Assembly: GCA_025094145.1 (NCBI GenBank)
Contig: JALLLS010000179.1
Coordinates: 1 to 15,265 of the forward strand
Reading direction: 5' to 3'
From: Spinellus fusiger
Taxonomy: Eukaryota; Mucoromycota; Mucoromycetes; Mucorales; Phycomycetaceae
DNA: 15,265 nt
The notes under the pieces are model-generated. The model saw nothing but the letters and a program-made list of their open reading frames with translations, did not search any database and was not told the origin of the DNA. Both the position numbers and the translations under genes were made by a program. Positions 8,831 to 15,265 of this stretch are shown piece by piece. The stretch's first letter is position 1; each line of letters starts with the position of its first letter.

Positions 8831-9084
8831 AGCAGCATGTTAAAATATATTTTGAGTGGTAAAGAGTCTGAGTGTATGTATTTAGTGATTGTCAGTAAGA
8901 ACTCCAGGAAGTACAATAGTATCTTGAAAAAAAAATTACCTTAATTCTTATCGTATATTTTCTCTAAACTCTATAGTTGTTTACCAGTTATAAAAGAGAA
9001 ACTTAAGGCCTAATAATAGTAAGCTATCGTATCATTATAAATCAGAAAACTGTATGGCAACTGTTCTACTAGATTTCTTATATC

Positions 9085-9290
9085 CTGGATTCTAATCCCA
9101 CTGAGTACCTTTGGGTTTGATTAAAGTGAGATGTGTACAAGAAAAAGATTATTTACACCACTCATCGAGATCGGGGAAACAATTACAAAAAGAGTAAACG
9201 GATGGCCTCATTGCCAGCATGAAGCAGAGATGCCAGATCTTCATAGATTCTAAAATAATCTATAAAAAATTAACTAATAAACTACATTAG
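9085..9290 (+). pseudogene. Tc1-like transposase, C-terminal relic
   Basis: Decayed end of another Tc1-type transposase. The catalytic Glu motif appears as DSNPTEYLWV (Glu codon 9103-9105) where relatives have DLNPIEHLW, followed by TGA at 9118-9120. Further on, DGLIASMKQRCQIFIDSK runs from 9201 and ends at TAG 9288-9290, matching the LI.SM..RC.A.I signature and the relic at 93-185. Different frames and extra stops show heavy decay. Upstream, around 8905-9080, a weak run (KYNSILKKKLP, stop, FLSYIF) could be more of the same protein, but I would not rely on it. TIRs were not found. Confidence 0.65.
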
Positions 9291-9683
9291 AAACTTATAT
9301 TCTCTATAAAAATATTTTACTGGTTTTTTTTACTTTATATTTTGCATATTTATAAAGTTATATCGATATGAAAGTAAATAATACATTTCTTAAAAAAGGT
9401 ACTGAGTTTCAACCATATGCAATCTTTCTGGGTCCTCAGCGTATTATTTTTACACAAAAAAAGACTTATACAAACATTACACAAAATGTACAAGCTTGCA
9501 TTTCCAAGTCTATGATATCACCTTTCTTTAATTCAGTCTACCAATTATACATTCAATTAAGGAAATAAATAAGAATTTTTTATTTTTTATTATGTTTCTT
9601 TGCATAGACCAATCAAGAGATATTCCTGTGTGTCTGTTTTACTTATGTCCGTTTATTCAAAGTAAAAATAAGATACATAAGAG
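9291..9683. other. Upstream region of the secreted-protein gene
   Basis: AT-rich DNA between a transposase relic and the gene at 9746. A 66-residue open frame at 9368-9568 has no recognisable motif, no signal peptide and no supporting context, so I do not call it a gene. The part nearest 9684 probably holds the promoter. Confidence 0.4.
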
Positions 9684-9690
9684 TATATAA
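9684..9690 (+). promoter_or_regulatory. TATA-like box of the secreted-protein gene
   Basis: TATATAA lies 56 bp before the ATG at 9746, and a pyrimidine-rich leader (TATTCTCTTTTCTC, 9727-9740) follows. This layout is usual for highly expressed fungal genes; transcription start is inferred, not seen. Confidence 0.45.
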
Positions 9691-9745
9691 TCACAGTATT
9701 CAGATAAAATTCTCCTATCGACCATATATTCTCTTTTCTCTAAAC

Positions 9746-10222
9746 ATGTTTGCTATCACTCGCCTTGCTCCCATCTTCTTCCTTGCCTCTGTTGCTCAAT
9801 TGGCTGCTGCTGCCCCTATTGAAGAGCAAGGTAACGCTACTTTTGCTGCTATTGGAGAGCGCGATAACATTTATGGTGATGCCACCTACTACAACACTGG
9901 TCTTGGTTCCTGTGGATGGTGGAGCAAAGCCACCGACTTTATTGTTGCAGTGAACTGGCAGCAAATGGCAAACGGCGCCAACTCTAACAAAAACTCCAAC
10001 TGTGGCAGGTGGATCAACATATGGGGTCCCAAGGGATTTGTCAGAGTCTTTGTTGTAAGTCTATAAAATGAATGTCACATTGAATGTCTACTCATCTCTT
10101 TCTCTCAGGTCGATACCTGCCCTGGATGTGCCTATGGAGCTCTTGATCTCAGCCCTGCTGCTTTCGATAAGATTGCCGACCGCTCTCAGGGTCGAGTCAA
10201 GGTCTGGTGGAACTGGTCTTAA
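9746..10222 (+). CDS. Secreted RlpA-like double-psi beta-barrel (expansin/barwin-like) protein
   Basis: Two exons, 9746-10054 and 10109-10222, encode 140 residues. The ATG has A at -3 and opens a signal peptide: basic start, hydrophobic core (IFFLASVAQLAAA) and likely cleavage after Ala, just before PIEEQ. The mature part is a small double-psi beta-barrel: GDATYYNTGLGSCGWW (residues 44-59), WQQMANGANSNKNSNCG (71-87), VDTCPGC (104-110), then GALDLSPAAFDKIAD. The four Cys are at 56, 86, 107 and 110. The same fold occurs in expansins, barwin-like proteins, RlpA and fungal riboflavin aldehyde-forming enzyme relatives; single-domain fungal members are extracellular, with proposed wall-binding or protease-inhibitor roles. 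No separate carbohydrate-binding domain is present. The reading frame is intact with host-like codon use, in contrast to the transposon debris around it. Confidence 0.93.
10055..10108 (+). other. Spliceosomal intron, 54 nt
   Basis: Begins GTAAGT and ends in a pyrimidine tract (CTCATCTCTTTCTCTCAG). Removing it joins RVFV to VDTCPGC in phase 0 and restores the full beta-barrel; read through, the first exon would stop after two or three codons at a TAA. Small introns of this kind are typical of fungi. Confidence 0.93.
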
Positions 10223-10357
10223 GCATTGACTTGATTTGATTTGCCTAATATTTTTTATGTCTTAATCTACCATAATTTAATTTACTTTGTTCTCGTACAC
10301 ATTTTCTTAACAATTGTGTTTAATATTAAATGTGAAAGTTCACCTATTACAAATAAA
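10223..10357 (+). promoter_or_regulatory. 3' untranslated region with AATAAA
   Basis: AT-rich sequence after the stop codon, with AATAAA at 10352-10357, about 130 bp downstream. It is a reasonable polyadenylation signal, but AATAAA is easy to find by chance in DNA this AT-rich. Confidence 0.35.
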
Positions 10358-11218
10358 AAAATGTAAAAACTAAACCAAGACCACTATACTGATATTACCG
10401 TTAGATTAGAGAATTGTGTGTTTCATTAATACCAAAGGTTGAACACTTGAATTTTAATACAATATTCTTTTTTATTTTATATTTGTTTAATTAAGCAATA
10501 ATAATATACTATGAATAACTTGGTATTTCAAATATAATTTATTCGTGATAAACAATATTTCTTTTGGCAATGTAGCTTGGAAAGAGGCTTGGTTAAATAA
10601 ATAAAAATTATAATAGCTTAACAATTTGCAAAGAAGGTTGGTATAATTAATATATTGAGATAGAAATAATTTGCGTTCTTGTTCTTGGGAATTTAAAATT
10701 AGAACAGTCAAAAAATGTGGAATAAGAAAATGCCTAGTTAAAAGACAAAGATTAAATACTAAGTCAATCCTATCATTTAGGAGAAAATCAAAGAGATTAT
10801 GTATGACACATTCTCTATTTGTTCCCACACATAACATACAGAAGATATTAGGAAAAATAAGTTAAAAAAGTTAGCTTAACTTCTTCTGGTAAGCTATTTT
10901 CGGTGCAAAAAAACAATGCTGCACAATCATGTAGTAATTCAGGCACATAACACAAGAAAAAATGTCCGTCAAAATAATCATCTTTCTGTGGCTATTAAAA
11001 GCTAAAAGAAGAATAGCTTCAGTGTTTCAGATAATTGTGAAAATACAACCACAGAGAGCATATTAGAAGTTTTTGTCTTTTAGAAAGTTAATAATAAGTG
11101 GAAAAAAGAATAAACCGAAAAATATTATAGAATAAAAAGAATTTACGAGTTAAGAGTTTGATTATCTACCGGTAGAATAGAATCTCCATGTAGCTAAACT
11201 ATTAACATATTCAATTGC
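10358..11218. other. AT-rich region; one unsupported 116-codon open frame
   Basis: No gene is firmly supported. A minus-strand frame at 10487-10837 has 116 codons and a Leu/Phe/Ile-rich translation (for example NDRIDLVFNLCLLTRHFLIP). The opposite strand has an overlapping Lys/Arg-rich frame at 10671-10865. Neither shows a family motif, signal peptide or splice partner that I can see. One of them could be transposon debris. Confidence 0.35.
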
Positions 11219-11451
11219 GATGAAGATTCAGAGCCTACTTCAACATACTCGGGTTTTTATATTCAGTTGACACATAAAGGCTTGTCAGCTGCATTTAATT
11301 GTAGCATGCTGAGCCATATTCGCCTGAAATCGAAACAAATTAAAAGAAACTAAAAGTGTTAGTTCTGGCGCTATTTTAAATAAAGAGCCGCTATTATCTC
11401 TTATTCAAAGTGATCTATTGATTTTGATAAAACTTATTAGTATTTCTTATC
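11219..11451 (+). repeat. Left arm of the long inverted repeat
   Basis: Pairs with 11520-11752. Its inner end carries ATTCAAAGTGATCTATTGAT (11403-11422), a 20-bp motif that recurs in the loop. Confidence 0.95.
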
Positions 11452-11519
11452 AAAGATGTAGAAAATAAATTAAATTCAAAGTAATCTATTGATGATAGTG
11501 TTTAAATTATTAAATTATA

Positions 11520-11752
11520 GACAAGAAACACTAATAAGTTTTATCAAAATCAATAGATCACTTTGAATAAGAGATAATAGCGGCTCTTTATTTAAAATAG
11601 CGCCAGAACTAACACTTTTAGTTTCTTTTAATTTGTTTCGATTTCAGGCGAATATGGCTCAGCATGCTACAATTAAATGCAGCTGACAAGCCTTTATGTG
11701 TCAACTGAATATAAAAACCCGAGTATGTTGAAGTAGGCTCTGAATCTTCATC
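11520..11752 (-). repeat. Right arm of the long inverted repeat
   Basis: Reverse complement of the left arm. Just beyond its outer end the plus strand leads into the transposase-like relic at 11826-12152, so the right arm may have been copied from sequence belonging to that unit. Confidence 0.95.
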
Positions 11753-11825
11753 ATAATCAATCACAATCTACTTGACACTGCTACACTTGTACCTGATAGC
11801 AAAACATCAAGAAACTAAAAACGAA

Positions 11826-12152
11826 CCATGAATTGAGAACTAGCAGCAATACTAGTGGTATTAGCAGTAGTATGTAAAATGTGTGCGTTCAAATATTAAA
11901 ACTTCATTATTTGCTCCTAGTGTGTTTACAATCTTCTACAGGAGCTAATTAAGAAAAATATCTTTATGACCGAGGTATTTTACATGCTTAGCGTGTCATA
12001 TCCTACTGTGTATAATCTGCTAAGGTATTTAAAAGCAATACAATTAATCAAAACTTTCATTAGTTTTATCTTTAATGTAAATATTGTCAATGAAGAACAT
12101 CTACAAGCTTATAAAATAAAATTAACTATATGAACTATGTATATTCATAATC
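11826..12152 (+). pseudogene. Transposase-like N-terminal relic (helix-turn-helix), copy 1
   Basis: One plus-strand frame, crossed by stops, reads MN, stop, ELAAILVVLAVVCKMCAFKY, stop, NFIICS, stop, then YNLLQELIKKNIFMTEVFYM and LSVSYPTVYNLLRYLKA, and continues to a stop near 12131. The block ELIKK...EVFYMLSVSYPTVYNLL resembles the helix-turn-helix start of IS630/Tc1-type transposases. No catalytic domain follows. The first part (11885-11925) recurs at 13647-13690, so this is one of two copies of a repeat. Function is inferred from a weak motif only. Confidence 0.4.
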
Positions 12153-12454
12153 ATATCAAATTATAAATAGCCCTTAGTTTATAATATATTTCTATATTTA
12201 TTGTAAACAAGATTAAGTTATATAAACAATTCTTTTAATAATTCTTTATTTTTCTTGTGTCTATAATTTTTTTAATAACAAACATTGATAAAACCTATCC
12301 ATGTATATGATATTATGTATATTAATACAGTCATACCCAATTGAGTTTAATACTTGCCGAAATTTTAATAAAAAAAAATACTTTATTTTATTTTATTATT
12401 ATTACATAAAACACATTTTTTTCTAAATAGTATTAAACCAACACAACATATTAG
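12153..12454. other. AT-rich spacer; possible decayed left end of the Tc1 relic
   Basis: No gene. TACAGTCATACCCAA at about 12326-12340 could be a decayed TIR, because the reverse complement of about 13550-13563 reads CAAGATATCCAA. The match is partial and weak, but the spacing (about 1.24 kb) would suit a Tc1-type element around the transposase at 12455-13478. Confidence 0.25.
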
Positions 12455-13478
12455 ATAGATGGTTAGAAACTCACACTAGTAGAGAATATGATAAAGCATA
12501 AAATAAAAAGCTATAGGGAATTTATTACCAGCTTAAGGCTAGATTAAAGTTGACTGTCATTGCAAGCATAGTTGAGATGAATAATCCCACAGTTCAGAAT
12601 AGTATTAGGGGTATAAAAAATATATCACTATTACATTTAGAGATTTATGGAAAACCAATAAAAAAAAGCCAGTGAGAGAAACCTTAGACATCTCGAAAAG
12701 ATTATTAGAAAGGATCTATCTGTATCATATAATCAACTGAAATTGATGATATTGAAGTTTGAGGTTGATGTTTATTTTAACATCATTATAAGCTACTATA
12801 AGCAGCTAAGATTTATATCTTTTCTTTAGCTCACAAGCCAGTTTTAAATATAAAATAAAATAAAAACAAGGAGAAACGGCTTCGTTGGGCTAATGACTAG
12901 TGGAGAGGTGTAATATGGTCTGATGAGTCAAGTTAAACCGTGAAAGAGAACGACGGAGGTGCTTTTGCCATCAGAGAAGTTTGAGAGATTTATGATCCCA
13001 ATCATAGTGTTTCAACAACAAATTTTAGTGGTGATAGTGTCGTGCTCTGAAGCATTTTTTGGACGGGTGGATTTGACTTATTAGTCTTTATCGATGGTAC
13101 TGCAAACCAAGACAAATACATTAAAAAATCTGATGAGTTTCATCTTTGGTTTATAGAATTGCACCAGAAGAGAGGACAGAGAGTTTCTATTACAAGAAAA
13201 TAGTGCTAGCTGTCATACTGGGGCCTATACTAGATAGTGGAAAGAGACATATCAAATTAGGGTGCTTTGAGTACTATTCTATACAAAGTCCTGAATTAAA
13301 CCCAAATAAACACATCTAGTGGGCCTTGGAAAGACAGATTGACGAAAGAAGAGTATATATTACTAATGTAGAAAGTTTGAATACTCTACTTGCAGAAAAG
13401 TGAGAGAAATTTGGTATTGAACTCGCACAACGATTGGTTCAATTTATAAAGGAAATGCTAGGTATTAATTTATATTAA
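12455..13478 (+). pseudogene. Tc1-like transposase, near full length, dead
   Basis: Second long Tc1-type transposase of the window, from a different lineage than 2880-3921. The helix-turn-helix part reads YYQLKARLKLTVIASIVEMN then NPTVQNSIRGIK; next comes RHLEKIIRKDLSVSYNQLK. The catalytic domain starts KRLRWAND, stop, WRGVIWSDES with Asp 1 at 12922-12924, and goes on to FIDGTANQDKYI. At the second catalytic site the codon is AAT (13199-13201, QENSASCHTG), giving Asn where Asp is needed. At the third, SPELNPNKH has Lys (13308-13310) in place of Glu. Several frameshifts and stops add to this, including one frameshift between those two sites. The end reads WALERQIDERRVYITNVESL and stops at TAA 13476-13478. 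Missing catalytic residues make it certain that this copy is inactive. Confidence 0.82.
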
Positions 13479-13642
13479 GAGATGCTATAATAAGCATTAA
13501 TCATAATTTAGAAAGAATCAAAATATACTGAGTTTTGTATACTTAGGTTTGGATATCTTGGATCAAATGTGAAGCCTTTTATTTGATTCTTAACATGTGC
13601 CATATAATTTATCTTGAAATTTATTTTTAAGATTATTAGATC
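13479..13642. other. Flank of the Tc1 relic
   Basis: Short AT-rich interval. It contains TACTTAGGTTTGGATATCTTG (about 13541-13561), the possible decayed right end of the Tc1 relic discussed for 12153-12454. Confidence 0.25.
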
Positions 13643-13863
13643 CAATTGAGTGTGAGTTTTCAAATATTAAAACTTCATTATATGCTTATATTGTATTTGA
13701 AGTCTTCTAAGAATTAATATACAATCGATTTTTATCTAAGTATATTGACATGCGCAATCAGACTATTCTTGCACTGAAGGAGTTTATGAATTATTTAACT
13801 AATACTCCTAAAAACCATTGACTGGTTTACTTTAATGAAGATCTTGTATGGATCTATAGACTG
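13643..13863 (+). pseudogene. Transposase-like N-terminal relic, copy 2
   Basis: The first 40 bases or so match copy 1 closely (TCAAATATTAAAACTTCATTAT is shared), then similarity falls off over the next 70. One frame reads CEFSNIKTSLYAYIVFEVF, stop, ELIYNRFLSKYIDMRNQTIL, ALKEFMNYLTNTPKNH, stop, LVYFNEDLVWIYRLPA and ends near 13863. Relative to this copy, copy 1 has lost one base near 11890. The protein-like translation and repetition suggest a decayed transposon, probably of the IS630/Tc1 group, but the family is uncertain. Confidence 0.4.
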
Positions 13864-15265
13864 CCAGCTTAATCCTTTAGTTTGTTAATAGTCACATTAC
13901 ATAGATATTCCAATCTATCAGCAGATCGACAAACTTTCAACTCACAAATTATACTCGATTTTCTATACTTTTTAGTTTTTTTTATTCTACTTAATAAACT
14001 CACTCAAAACCAAAAACTCTTAATATAGTTTTTGTAGTTGTATTTTTATAGCTGTCTGTTGTTCTGTTCTTTATTAAATAGGCCTACATATTATGACGTG
14101 TGGCACAGAAAATTAAAGTCATGTGAACCGAATAAGAAAAAGAGAAACCAGCTAATTGAAAATAATACATATTGAAGAAAGAAGAAAAAACAAAACAAAA
14201 AGGCACACTTCAAATCACCATCTTTAGATAAACTACTGAGGAAGAGGCTTTGATTTCTATAACACCAAGAATAAAGGATGCAACATTAAAAATAAATGTT
14301 CAATGAGCACGCTATATTACCTGTACTGCAGCGGCAACTACCAAAGCACTAATACCAGCGTCTGACAGAGGAGAGCAGCACAAGAAAAACAAAGACTAGG
14401 CATCTTGGTATAGATTTCTGAAATACTTAAATTCTTTTTATATATCTAATAGTCACTCAAAAGACATCCGTCTTTCCTCGGTATTTTTCCTCGGTGTTTT
14501 TTATAGTTTCTTAGTAGTGTTAATTTTCTTCTAAAAATATTTTATGTCTATTATTTATCTAATAAGTATTGATTCTTATTTCTCTTGTATTTATGTCATT
14601 TTCTAATCATATTTTTCAATAATTCGTTAAGTATGTGAGAAATATTTGTCTTGACTAAAGTTTCACTCAATGTTATATGTCTAACTTACCACAAAAATAC
14701 ATAGCATCGTTTTTTTTTGCACAGAAAAAATCCTCCTAGAAAAAAATAGTCAGACTCTTTCGTCTTTTTTTCTACTAATTCCTGTGAGATGTGGTGTGTA
14801 TGGAATTAGTGGTAGGATTCTGTCATATATAATCTATGTATTTTCATATAAAATGATAGAGTTGAATTGATATCCAACCGTTGTCATTTAATCAGACACT
14901 CTCTTATTCCATTATGCGTCAGGTTGTGTTTTTTTTTCCACTTTTTAAAGTCTTTGAGGCAATTATTTTTGATAATGATCATGTAACTGACTCAATCTTC
15001 ATGTAAAAACAAGCGCCCCACTACAGTATTATATCTGACAAGCTGTGTTTCAGCCTGTATTGTCAACGAAAAAGCCTTTCCACCACTGTATTAAGACAAA
15101 ATAATAATCGGTGTCACCATCTTATTTTAGTTCTCATCCTAATAGGCTGTCATTGTAAGAAAATAAGATATTTGATCTATCACCATTTTTCTTCTATCTC
15201 TATTCTATTCGTTAATTTGGACAATCTCATAATGTTTAAATAAAGATCATTGAAACTAACAGTAG
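13864..15265. other. AT-rich region with no supported gene
   Basis: I found no intact coding region, tRNA, rRNA or clear repeat. A 15-bp direct duplication (TTTCCTCGGTATTTT, TTCCTCGGTGTTTT) lies at about 14473-14502. Around 14220-14450 there are hints of a broken secreted-protein gene on the minus strand: a TATA-like ATATATAAAAAG, then an ATG and a hydrophobic start, with the frame broken after 22 codons. This is too weak to call as a gene. Confidence 0.4.

Larger units (their letters stand above)
11219..11752. repeat. Near-perfect inverted repeat: 233-bp arms, 68-bp loop
   Basis: I compared the arms 11219-11451 and 11520-11752 in 10-base blocks on opposite strands. They match at 231 of 233 positions, and the two differences (11442 and 11449 in the left arm) both lie in the innermost 10 bases. 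The loop is 11452-11519. The outer ends are abrupt: GATGAAGATTCAG on the left and CTGAATCTTCATC on the right. There is no TA or other clear target duplication, though TCAAT occurs just outside both ends (11211-11215 and 11757-11761). The arms have no long open frame. An RNA copy would fold into a very stable hairpin. It could be a foldback element, a recent inverted duplication, a small-RNA source or an assembly artefact. Confidence 0.95.

Noticed and set aside
9368..9568. 66-codon plus-strand open frame upstream of the secreted gene
   Set aside because: No signal peptide, motif or supporting context.
10487..10837. 116-codon minus-strand open frame as a gene
   Set aside because: Hydrophobic AT-driven composition, no motif, no splice partner and an overlapping frame on the other strand; kept only as a note in the region description.
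11881..13760. LTRs flanking a retrotransposon
   Set aside because: The direct repeats are short, quickly diverge, look coding, lack TG...CA ends, and enclose a DNA-transposon transposase, not gag-pol.
1..15265. tRNA, rRNA or CRISPR array
   Set aside because: I saw no tRNA-like cloverleaf or B-box, no rRNA-like sequence and no regularly spaced repeats; a tRNAscan and Rfam search would settle it.

Overview
The window looks like an AT-rich, repeat-laden stretch of a fungal nuclear genome, most likely an early-diverging (Mucoromycota-like) fungus. The evidence is a small secreted-protein gene with one 54-nt GT-AG intron, non-LTR (LINE) reverse transcriptases, and many Tc1/mariner-type transposase remains. 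The lineage is an inference from the mix of element types and from resemblance I recall; no marker gene here fixes it. I saw no prokaryotic operons, CRISPR array, rRNA or tRNA.

Layout. 1-185: C-terminal end of a decayed Tc1-like transposase (+). 765-2511: decayed LINE reverse transcriptase (family A, - strand). 2512-2761: 3' end of a second LINE (family B, - strand) abutting family A. 2774-4103: Tc1-like transposon with 31-bp terminal inverted repeats, TA flanks and a broken transposase. 4106-6860: 5'-truncated family B LINE (+) whose protein can be followed in one frame for 773 codons through seven stop codons, then its 3' tail and a 9-bp tandem repeat. 7711-7949: a short non-coding element with TA flanks and 55-bp inverted ends (MITE-like). 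8173-8740: unrecognised decayed coding remnant (-). 9085-9290: another Tc1 C-terminal relic. 9746-10222: the only intact gene, encoding a secreted RlpA-like/expansin-like double-psi beta-barrel protein. 11219-11752: an almost perfect inverted repeat (two 233-bp arms, 68-bp loop). 11826-12152 and 13643-13863: two related transposase-like N-terminal relics. 12455-13478: an almost complete but dead Tc1-like transposase. 13864-15265: AT-rich DNA with no gene I can support.

How it fits together. This is a transposon graveyard around one small secreted-protein gene. The elements are nested and head to head: a LINE B tail sits against LINE A, and a Tc1 element sits at the junction between that tail and a second LINE B copy. 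Every transposase and reverse transcriptase is broken. The inverted repeat at 11219-11752 is far better preserved than anything around it, so it is either recent, kept by some process, or an assembly artefact. It is the best candidate for something new: a long hairpin locus that, if transcribed, would give double-stranded RNA.
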